64,000 nt of DNA from Pseudorhodoplanes sp. (GTDB lineage: Bacteria; Pseudomonadota; Alphaproteobacteria; Rhizobiales; Xanthobacteraceae), in the NCBI GenBank assembly GCA_019187085.1, contig JABARS010000005.1, positions 34,102-98,101 of the forward strand. The letters are read 5' to 3'. The translations under genes and the position numbers were made by a program. This document shows positions 57,131 to 64,000 of this stretch, one piece after another; the first letter of the stretch is position 1; each line of letters starts with the position of its first letter. The notes under the pieces are model-generated. The model saw only the letters and a list, made by a program, of their open reading frames with translations. It did no database searches and was not told the DNA's origin.

Positions 57131-58429
57131 ATGTCCTCTGACGCCGTTGCGATCATCGGGTTCGTCACGCTGTTCGTACTGATGCTGCTGCGCGTGCCGA
57201 TCGGCATGGCGATGGGCCTCGTCGGCGTCGCCGGCTTCGGCTATCTCACGAGCGGCGGTCCGGCGCTCAAGATCGTCGGCCACACCACGATGCGCACGGT
57301 GACCGACTTCAATTTCGCCGTCGTGCCGCTGTTCCTGCTCATGGGCGCGTTCGCCACCACGTCGGGGATGAGCCGCGAACTGTTCCGCGCCGCGAACGCC
57401 TTCGTCGGGCATCTGCGCGGCGGCCTCGGCATCGCCACCATCGCGGCCTGCGGCGGCTTTGCCGCGATCTGCGGCTCGTCGGTGGCCACCGCGGCGACCT
57501 TCTCGCGCGTCGCCTACCCGGAAATGCGCCGCTACAACTATCCGCAATCCTTCGCCACCGGCGTGATCGCGGCCGGCGGCACGCTCGGCATCATGATCCC
57601 GCCCTCGACGGTGCTTGCGGTGTACGGGCTGATCACCGAGCAGGACGTGGGCAAATTGTTCATTGCCGGCATCGTCCCCGGCATCGTCGCGGTGCTCATG
57701 TATATGGCGACGATCTCGATCATCGGCCGGCTGAAGCCGGGTTTTCTGCCGGCCGGCCCGCGCACAAGCTGGGACGAGCGCTGGCGCAGCCTGCGCGACG
57801 TGTGGGCGACGCTGCTGCTGTTCGCGTTCGTCATCGGCGGCATCTATGGCGGCATGTTCACCGCCACGGAAGCCGCCGGCATGGGCGCCGGCGGCGCCCT
57901 CCTCATCGGGATCGCGCGCGGGCGCCTGACGCGCCACGACATCCTGCGCTCGCTGCTGGAATCGACGCGCACCACCGCCGCCGTCTTCACCATCCTGATC
58001 GGCGCGCTGCTGTTCGGCTATTTCCTCACCATCACGCAGACGCCGCAGAAGGTGATGGAATTCCTGACCGGGCTCGGCATTGGCCGTTACGGCATCCTGA
58101 CCGTGATCCTGCTCATGTATCTGGTGCTGGGATGCCTGATGGATGCGCTGGCGATGATCATCCTGACGGTTCCGATCGTCTTTCCGATCATCAAGCAGCT
58201 CGGATTCGACCCGATCTGGTTCGGCATCATCATCGTCATGACGGTGGAACTCGGCCTGATCCATCCGCCGGTCGGCATGAATATCTTCGTGATCAAGAGC
58301 GTGATCGACGACGTGAAGATATCGACCATCTTCTACGGCGTGCTGCCCTTCATCATCACCGATATCCTGCGGCTGGTCCTGCTGGTGGCCTTCCCGTTCC
58401 TCGCTCTGTGGCTGCCCTCGCATATGTAG
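57131..58429 (+). CDS. dctM: TRAP transporter large permease subunit DctM
   Basis: The 432-aa protein has about twelve helices with LLRVPIGMAMGLVGVAGFG, PLFLLMGAFATTSGMSR, ICGSSVATAATFSRVAYPEM and IHPPVGMNIFVIKS. ATG 57131 is preferred over TTG 57119. With DctQ it makes the membrane part of a TRAP importer for an acid, probably an aryl or keto acid by context (inference). Confidence 0.93.
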   Translation: MSSDAVAIIGFVTLFVLMLLRVPIGMAMGLVGVAGFGYLTSGGPALKIVGHTTMRTVTDFNFAVVPLFLLMGAFATTSGMSRELFRAANAFVGHLRGGLGIATIAACGGFAAICGSSVATAATFSRVAYPEMRRYNYPQSFATGVIAAGGTLGIMIPPSTVLAVYGLITEQDVGKLFIAGIVPGIVAVLMYMATISIIGRLKPGFLPAGPRTSWDERWRSLRDVWATLLLFAFVIGGIYGGMFTATEAAGMGAGGALLIGIARGRLTRHDILRSLLESTRTTAAVFTILIGALLFGYFLTITQTPQKVMEFLTGLGIGRYGILTVILLMYLVLGCLMDALAMIILTVPIVFPIIKQLGFDPIWFGIIIVMTVELGLIHPPVGMNIFVIKSVIDDVKISTIFYGVLPFIITDILRLVLLVAFPFLALWLPSHM

Positions 58430-58572
58430 CGCGCGAGGCGTGGCGCGGACCTCGCGTGGCAGACGCCGTCCGCCGCCCGCGTTTTCGCAGCCCGAGCCGG
58501 CCTGCCCATAACGTCCCACATTCGCAAAAGCCGGCAGAAAGGTACTTTTTATAATCGTGACAATCTGCTAAA

Positions 58573-58592
58573 ATAGTTTGATATCAAACTAT
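58573..58592. promoter_or_regulatory. 20-bp perfect palindromic operator upstream of iorA
   Basis: ATAGTTTGATATCAAACTAT is a perfect palindrome, 29 bp upstream of the iorA ATG, in AT-rich sequence likely to hold the promoter. A 17/20 match is at 53621. The length and symmetry suit a MarR dimer. Confidence 0.75.
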
Positions 58593-58621
58593 CTCCGCTG
58601 TTCGGTCCGGAGGCCGGGATC

Positions 58622-60763
58622 ATGGAACGCTCGTTCGCAAAAGAAGTCGAGGCGCTCAAGCTGGGCGACGGCGAGGTCTTCCGCGGCGAAGGCATCCTGG
58701 CGGTCACCAAGGCGCTCCTGCAATCGGGGGTGTCCTATGTCGGTGGCTATCAGGGCGCGCCGGTCTCCCACTTGATCGATGTCATGGTGGAGGCGGAAGA
58801 CCTTCTGCACAAGCTCGGCGTGCATGTGGAGACCTGCACCAACGAGGCGTCGGCCGCCGCGATGCTGGGCGCCTCGATCAGCTATCCGCTGCGCGGCGCG
58901 GTAACCTGGAAATCGATCGTCGGCACCAACGTGGCCGCCGACGCGCTCTCCAACCTCGCCTCGCCGGGCGTGCTCGGCGGCACCATGATCATCCTCGGCG
59001 AGGATTATGGCGAGGGCGCCAGCGTCATCCAGGAGCGCTCGTACGCGTTTGCGATGAAATCCTCGATGTGGCTGCTCGATCCGCGGCCCGACCTGCCAAC
59101 CATCGTGCGCTGCGTCGAGCAGGGCTTTGAATTGTCCGAGACCAGCCATTCGCCGGTGATGCTCGACCTGCGCATCCGCGCCTGCCACGTAACCGGCGAA
59201 TTCGTCGCCAAGAACAACCGCCGCGGCGACTATTCCGGCCTCAACCGGCTCTCCGGACCGCCGCGCTTCGATTACGGACGGCTGTCGCATCCGCCGGTGA
59301 CCTTCGTGCAGGAACGGCTCAAGGTCGAGGAACGCCTGCCGGCCGCGCGCCGCTTCATCCGCGAGCGCAAGCTCAACGAGATCATCCCGGGCGAGCACGA
59401 CGACGTCGGCATCGTCGTCCTGGGCGGGCTCACCAACAGCGTGCTGCGCGCGCTCGAGCGCTACGGCCTTGCCGACTGTTTCGGCGCCTCGCGCATTCCG
59501 CTCTATGTGCTCAACGTCGCCTATCCGCTGGTGCCGGAGGAGCTGCGCGAATTCTGCGCCGGCAAGCGCGCGGTGCTCGTGGTCGAGGAGGGCCATCCCG
59601 ACTATGTCGAGCAGGCGGTGAACGTCGAACTGCGCCGCGCCGATTTGCAGACGCGCGTCTTCGGCAAGGGCGTGCTGCCGCAGGCCGGCGAATATTCGTC
59701 GGCCGTGCTCCTGAAAGGGCTTGCGGCTTTCCTCGCCGAGGTCAAGCCGGCCGGCATCGATACCGAGCGCGTCGGCGCGACCGCGGCGCGGATTTTCGCG
59801 CATGTGCCGGCGGCGGCCGCCGCGGTCGGCACGCTGCCGCCGCGTCCGCCCACGTTCTGCACCGGCTGCCCGGAGCGCCCGGTCTTTTCCGCCATCAAGC
59901 TCGCCCAGCGCGAGGTCGGCCCGGTCCATGTCAGCACCGATATCGGCTGCCATTCGTTTGCGACCTTCGCCCCCTTCAGCCTCGGCAATTCGATTCTCGG
60001 CTACGGCATGTCGCTCGCCAGCGCCGCCGCGGTCGGACCCAACATGGCCAAGCGCCCGGTCGCCATCATGGGCGACGGCGGCTTCTGGCATAACGGCCTG
60101 ATCACCGGCGTCGCCTCCAACCTGTTCAACAAGGGCGACGGCATCCTGATCGTGATGCAGAACGGCTACACATCCGCGACCGGCCTGCAATTCATGCCTT
60201 CGAGCAAGGCCGGCCGCTCGGGCAACGCGCCGGGCATGGACATCGAAACCACGCTGCGCTCGCTCGGCGTCAAATGGATGCGCAAGGTACGCACCTACAG
60301 CGTCGCGAAAATGGCGGCGACGCTGAAGAGCGCGCTCGGCAGCGCCGAGCGCGGCCTGAAGGTGATCATCGCCGACGGCGAATGCCAGCTCGCCCGCCAG
60401 CGCCGGGTGCGCGCGGAGGATGCCGCGCGTCTCGCCAAGGGCCAGCGCGTGGTGCGCACGAAGTTCGGCGTCGACGACGAAATCTGCAGCGGCGACCATT
60501 CCTGCATCCGTCTCTCGGGCTGCCCCTCGCTGACGGTGAAGCCCAATCCCGATCCGCTGCGCACCGATCCGGTCGCCTCGGTGATCGATTCCTGCGTCGG
60601 CTGCGGGCTGTGCGGGGAGGTCGCGCATGCCGCGGTGCTGTGCCCGTCCTTCTACCGGGCGGAGCTGATCCGCAATCCGGGCCTGTGGGACCGCATGCTG
60701 TTCACCGTCCGCCGCCGGATGATCGGCTGGCTCGGCGGCCGTGTCGGGGAGGCTGCGGCGTGA
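58622..60763 (+). CDS. iorA: Indolepyruvate ferredoxin oxidoreductase, alpha-type subunit
   Basis: The 713-aa protein has an N-terminal pyruvate-oxidoreductase-like domain (GVSYVGGYQGAPVSHLID), a transketolase-C-like middle, a ThDP-binding domain with GDGGFWHNG (about 484-492), and C-terminal ferredoxin-like clusters: CSGDHSCIRLSGC (about 621) and CVGCGLCGEVAHAAVLC (about 658). It would oxidatively decarboxylate arylpyruvates to aryl-acetyl-CoA. It overlaps iorB by 4 bp. Confidence 0.92.
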   Translation: MERSFAKEVEALKLGDGEVFRGEGILAVTKALLQSGVSYVGGYQGAPVSHLIDVMVEAEDLLHKLGVHVETCTNEASAAAMLGASISYPLRGAVTWKSIVGTNVAADALSNLASPGVLGGTMIILGEDYGEGASVIQERSYAFAMKSSMWLLDPRPDLPTIVRCVEQGFELSETSHSPVMLDLRIRACHVTGEFVAKNNRRGDYSGLNRLSGPPRFDYGRLSHPPVTFVQERLKVEERLPAARRFIRERKLNEIIPGEHDDVGIVVLGGLTNSVLRALERYGLADCFGASRIPLYVLNVAYPLVPEELREFCAGKRAVLVVEEGHPDYVEQAVNVELRRADLQTRVFGKGVLPQAGEYSSAVLLKGLAAFLAEVKPAGIDTERVGATAARIFAHVPAAAAAVGTLPPRPPTFCTGCPERPVFSAIKLAQREVGPVHVSTDIGCHSFATFAPFSLGNSILGYGMSLASAAAVGPNMAKRPVAIMGDGGFWHNGLITGVASNLFNKGDGILIVMQNGYTSATGLQFMPSSKAGRSGNAPGMDIETTLRSLGVKWMRKVRTYSVAKMAATLKSALGSAERGLKVIIADGECQLARQRRVRAEDAARLAKGQRVVRTKFGVDDEICSGDHSCIRLSGCPSLTVKPNPDPLRTDPVASVIDSCVGCGLCGEVAHAAVLCPSFYRAELIRNPGLWDRMLFTVRRRMIGWLGGRVGEAAA

Positions 60764-62295
60764 GCGAGAACGTTCGTCCGGTTACCATCCTGATCGCGGC
60801 CCTCGGCGGTGAGGGCGGCGGCGTCCTGACCAACTGGATCGTGGACGCGGCGGCGCGCTGCGGCTTTCCGGTGCAGTCGACCTCGATCCCCGGCGTCGCG
60901 CAACGCACCGGCGCCACCACCTATTACATTGAGATCGTGCCGGTACCGGCCGCCGAACTCGGCGCAAAGCGGCCGGTGCTCGCCTTGACGCCGGGCCTCG
61001 GCGATATCGACATCGTAATCGCAAGCGAGTTCATGGAGGCCGGACGCGCGATCGCCAACGGCTTCGTCACGCCCGACCGCACGCTCCTGATCGCCTCCTC
61101 CAGCCGCTTCTATGTCATGGACGAGAAGATCGCGATGGGCGACGGCCGCTACGATCACAAGCGGCTGGCCGACGCGGTCGCCGGCAATGCGCGCGAGACC
61201 ATCGTGTTCGACATGAGCGAGACCGCGCGCGCAGGCGGCGCCATGGTCAACGCGGTGATGCTCGGCGCGCTCGCAAGCTGCGGGCGGCTGCCGATGTCCC
61301 CCGACCAGCTCGCCGCGGCGATCCGCGCCGACGGCAAGGCGGTGGACGCCAACCTGCGCGGTTTCGAAGCCGGTATGAAGGCGGCGCAGGCCAATCGGCC
61401 TTCACCCGCCGGCGACGGCAAGTGCGGGACCGCCTATCGAGACCGGATCGCGACGATGGAAGCAACCATCCGCGCCCAGATGCCCGCCGCCGCCCAGGAC
61501 ATCCTGATCGAAGGCGTGCGTCGGCTCGACAATTATCAGGACGCCGCCTATGCGCAGCTCTATCTCGACCGCCTCGCGCCGGTGAAGAAGGTTGACGAGC
61601 AGGCCGGCGCCGGCGGGCGGCTGCTGCGCGAGACCGCGCGCCATCTCGCGGTCCGCATGTCCTACGAGGACGTGATCCGCGTCGCGCAGGCCAAGGCCGA
61701 TCCCGGGCGTCTCGCGCGCATTGCCGGGGAGCTTGGCGCCGCGGCCGGCCAGCCGTTCCGCGTGACCGAGTTCCTCAAGCCGGGCATCGAGGAATTCTGC
61801 CAGATCCTGCCGCCACGGCTGGCGCGCCCGATCCTGGCTTTCTCCGAGCGGCGCGGCTGGCTCGACCGCGCGTATTTCGGGATGGAGATCAGCACTACCT
61901 CGGTGACCGGTTATCTGCGCTTCCGCGCGCTCGCCGGCCTGCGCCGCTATCGCCGCGGCACCTGGCGCTATCAGGAGGAGCAGGCGGGGATCGAGGACTG
62001 GCTGGCGCTCGTGATCGAGGCCGGCGGCCGTTCGGCCGATCTGGCGATCGAAATCGCCGAATGCGCGCGGCTCGTCAAAGGTTATGGCTCGACGCACAGG
62101 CGCGGCAGCGCGAATTTCCGGCAGATCGAGATGCGGGCGATCCGCCCGGTGCTCGATGGGCGGCTGCCCTTCCGCCAAGGCATCGACGCCGTTGCGAGCG
62201 CCCGCACCGCAGCGCTCGTCGATCCCGAGGGCGATGCGCTGCAGCGTTGCCTCGACGCGCTCGAACACAAATCCATGCGCGAAGCCGCCGAATAG
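60760..62295 (+). CDS. iorB: Indolepyruvate oxidoreductase, beta-type subunit with extended C-terminus
   Basis: The 511-aa protein starts with the IorB/gamma pyruvate-oxidoreductase fold (LIAALGGEGGGVLTNWIVDA, SIPGVAQRTGATTYYIEI). It is more than twice the length of archaeal IorB (about 200 aa). The C-terminal half (about 240-511) is a DUF6537-like helical domain with RRGTWRYQEEQAGIEDWL and KGYGSTHRRG. GTG 60760 overlaps the iorA stop. It has no Fe-S motif of its own. Confidence 0.88.
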   Translation: MSENVRPVTILIAALGGEGGGVLTNWIVDAAARCGFPVQSTSIPGVAQRTGATTYYIEIVPVPAAELGAKRPVLALTPGLGDIDIVIASEFMEAGRAIANGFVTPDRTLLIASSSRFYVMDEKIAMGDGRYDHKRLADAVAGNARETIVFDMSETARAGGAMVNAVMLGALASCGRLPMSPDQLAAAIRADGKAVDANLRGFEAGMKAAQANRPSPAGDGKCGTAYRDRIATMEATIRAQMPAAAQDILIEGVRRLDNYQDAAYAQLYLDRLAPVKKVDEQAGAGGRLLRETARHLAVRMSYEDVIRVAQAKADPGRLARIAGELGAAAGQPFRVTEFLKPGIEEFCQILPPRLARPILAFSERRGWLDRAYFGMEISTTSVTGYLRFRALAGLRRYRRGTWRYQEEQAGIEDWLALVIEAGGRSADLAIEIAECARLVKGYGSTHRRGSANFRQIEMRAIRPVLDGRLPFRQGIDAVASARTAALVDPEGDALQRCLDALEHKSMREAAE

Positions 62296-62384
62296 ACGCG
62301 GCGGCCACGTCAGCGTTGTAACTTCGTCCCGGTCGGCTAATATTTGCCTGCAATAAAAAAGAACGACCAATCGGGAGGAAGTCG

Positions 62385-63362
62385 ATGCGCAGGTTTACGC
62401 TTGGGCCGTTGCTGGCCGCGTCTCTTTTCGCCACTGCGATAATCGCGATGCCGGGCGGCGCCAGCGCGCAGCCGATCGGGCTCGGCACGTCGCCGCAGGG
62501 AACGCTGACCTACGCTTTGGGCGCGACGGTCGCCAAGGTCCTCGCCGACGTCGGCAATATCCAGTCGCGCGTCCAGCCCTCCAGCGGCACCGGCGCCATG
62601 ATCCCGCTGGTCAATTCCGGCGAGGTCGATATCGGCTTTGCCAACACGCTCGAACTGTATGACGCCTTCCACGGCGTCGGCACGTTCGACAAGCGCCCGA
62701 ACCCGAACCTGCGCGCGGTCGCGGTGATCTTCCCGATCCGCGTCGGACTGTTCGTGCGCGGCGACTCCCCGATCAAGACTGTGCAGGACCTCAAGGGCAA
62801 GACCACGGCCTACGGCTTCACCAGCCAGGAAATCATCAAGAAGACGGTCGATGCGATGCTGGCGACCGCCGGCATGTCGGTCAACGACCTCAAGACCGTC
62901 CTGGTGCCCAACCTGATCCGCGGCGTCGACGAACTGATCGCGGGCCGCGTCGACGTGACCACGTTCGCGCTCGGCCAGGCCAAGGTCGCCGAAGCCGATG
63001 CGGCGACCGGCGGCATCCGCTTCCTGCCGATCCCGGAAGGCCCGACGCAGCTTGCGGCTTTGAAGAAGGAATTCCCGACCGCCTATCTCGACAAGGTGCA
63101 GCCCGCGGCTAACCTTGCCGGCGTGAAGGAGCCGATCACGACGATGTTCTACGATTACACGATCTTCGCGAGCAAAGACATGCCGGCGGAGCGTGTGAAA
63201 GCGATCCTCAAGATCGTCGCCGAGAACAAGGACGCGCTCGGCCAGGGCCATCCGCTGTTCCGCGCGATGAAGATCGAGCGCCTCCATAACAACATCAAGG
63301 TGCCCTATCACGACGGCGCGATCGCCTATTTCAAGGAGAAGGGAATCGCGGAGACGCAATAG
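62385..63362 (+). CDS. TAXI-family TRAP transporter substrate-binding protein
   Basis: The 325-aa periplasmic protein has a signal peptide (LLAASLFATAIIAMPGGASAQ) and the TAXI fold: GLGTSPQGTLTYALGA, PSSGTGAMIPLVNSGEVDIGFAN split across the strand, and FASKDMPAERVKAILKIVAEN. TAXI proteins work with a fused DctQM permease; none is in the window, so it either uses one downstream or another system. It starts 89 bp after iorB, with AATCGGGAGGAAGTCG as ribosome site. Confidence 0.9.
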   Translation: MRRFTLGPLLAASLFATAIIAMPGGASAQPIGLGTSPQGTLTYALGATVAKVLADVGNIQSRVQPSSGTGAMIPLVNSGEVDIGFANTLELYDAFHGVGTFDKRPNPNLRAVAVIFPIRVGLFVRGDSPIKTVQDLKGKTTAYGFTSQEIIKKTVDAMLATAGMSVNDLKTVLVPNLIRGVDELIAGRVDVTTFALGQAKVAEADAATGGIRFLPIPEGPTQLAALKKEFPTAYLDKVQPAANLAGVKEPITTMFYDYTIFASKDMPAERVKAILKIVAENKDALGQGHPLFRAMKIERLHNNIKVPYHDGAIAYFKEKGIAETQ

Positions 63363-63421
63363 CGTCTCCCGTTCCATATCCGGGAATTGCGCGCAAACGC
63401 GCTGACACCGAGCAAGGCTTG

Positions 63422-64000
63422 ATGACGACAGGGCCGGCGGCTGAACCGGGGCGCGCGCAGGCAGCACCGATCGCCGCCGACCATTTCCTGCGCGCGCTCG
63501 CCCGCCACGGCGTCGATTATTTCTTCGTCAATCCCGGCACCGATTTCCCGCCGATCGTGGAGGCCTATGCGCGCGCACGGCGCGCCAACCATGCGGTGCC
63601 GGAGCCGGTGCTCGTGCCGCACGAGAATCTCGCGGTCGCGATGGCGCACGGCGTCTACCTGATGACCGGCCGTGCGCAGGCGGTCATGGTGCACGTCAAT
63701 GTCGGCACCGCCAACACGCTCAACAACATCGCCAACGTGGCGCGCGACCGCGCGCCCGTCATCGTCGCCGCCGGACGCACGCCGATCACCGAGAAGGGCC
63801 ATTTCGGCTCGCGCAACCGTCCCATCCACTGGGCGCAGGAAATGTTCGACCAGGCCGGCATGGTGCGCGAGCTGGTGAAATGGGACTACGAGCTGCGCAT
63901 GCCCGACCAGGTCGGCGACGTCGTCGCGCGCGCCTGGGAGGTCGCGATGACCGCGCCGCGCGGGCCGGTCTATCTCGTGCTGCCGCGCGAGCCGCTGGCG
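63422..64000 (+). CDS. ThDP-dependent enzyme, acetolactate synthase-like (window-truncated)
   Basis: Only the first 193 codons are in the window. The Pyr domain has HGVDYFFVNPGTDFPPIVEA, catalytic Glu68 in VLVPHENLAVAMAHG, NVGTANTLNNIAN and RAPVIVAAGRTPITEKG, and ends in RGPVYLVLPREPLA. This resembles ThDP decarboxylases/synthases of the acetolactate-synthase superfamily; a benzoylformate or keto-acid decarboxylase role would suit the ior genes (inference). The start ATG follows the TAXI gene by 59 bp. Confidence 0.88.
   Translation, partial: MTTGPAAEPGRAQAAPIAADHFLRALARHGVDYFFVNPGTDFPPIVEAYARARRANHAVPEPVLVPHENLAVAMAHGVYLMTGRAQAVMVHVNVGTANTLNNIANVARDRAPVIVAAGRTPITEKGHFGSRNRPIHWAQEMFDQAGMVRELVKWDYELRMPDQVGDVVARAWEVAMTAPRGPVYLVLPREPLA

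Overview
The window is high-GC, tightly packed chromosomal DNA from an alphaproteobacterium, most likely a Hyphomicrobiales (Rhizobiales) member near Bradyrhizobium, Xanthobacteraceae or Rhodoplanes. This rests on the prfA-prmC-DUF4167 order, a PHB locus (phaB, phaA, phaR), Zur, the MEP enzyme IspG, CatIJ/PcaFHG aromatic catabolism and many REP-like palindromic repeats of the type common in that order. The species is inferred from family resemblance only. I saw no rRNA, tRNA, CRISPR array or replication origin.

Region 1 (1-18.7 kb) is mostly housekeeping: the prfA 3' end, prmC, DUF4167, a methyltransferase, gloB, a DUF985 cupin, a drug/metabolite exporter, phaB-phaA with divergent phaR, a GGDEF-EAL gene broken by a frameshift, gamma-glutamyltransferase, rpmF, mtgA, ispA and a MacA/MacB-type efflux operon.

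Region 2 (18.7-27.2 kb) is accessory and repeat-rich. Two 28-bp palindromes precede a complete 2016-bp IS1595-family element (19172-21187) that carries a HEPN-like passenger gene and two small ORFs beside its transposase. REP-like repeats, a small membrane gene bracketed by inverted repeats, ispG, an EamA exporter, zur, a patatin and a macro-domain protein follow.

Region 3 (27.2-41.2 kb, nearly all minus strand) holds a metallo-lactonase, a carboxymuconolactone decarboxylase-like protein, DoxX, a CaiB-type CoA-transferase, a GIY-YIG nuclease flanked by inverted REP palindromes, an acyl-CoA dehydrogenase with a MaoC-like hydratase, two MetE-like proteins, and a branched-chain-type ABC importer (livFGMH) with two separate binding proteins.

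Region 4 (41.4-64 kb) is an aromatic catabolism island. catI-catJ-pcaF-pcaH-pcaG runs leftward from a promoter with two PcaR-type boxes, divergent from an IclR regulator. To the right lie DUF3237, enoyl-CoA hydratase, feruloyl-CoA synthase-like ligase, thiolase, SDR, thioesterase and MarR: a plausible CoA-dependent hydroxycinnamate pathway feeding the beta-ketoadipate route. A second MarR gene, a TRAP transporter and an indolepyruvate oxidoreductase pair (iorA, iorB) follow, linked by a shared 20-bp palindromic operator. The TRAP binding-protein gene dctP is interrupted by a second complete IS1595-family element (1667 bp) whose removal restores the reading frame exactly. A TAXI binding protein and the start of a ThDP-dependent enzyme close the window.
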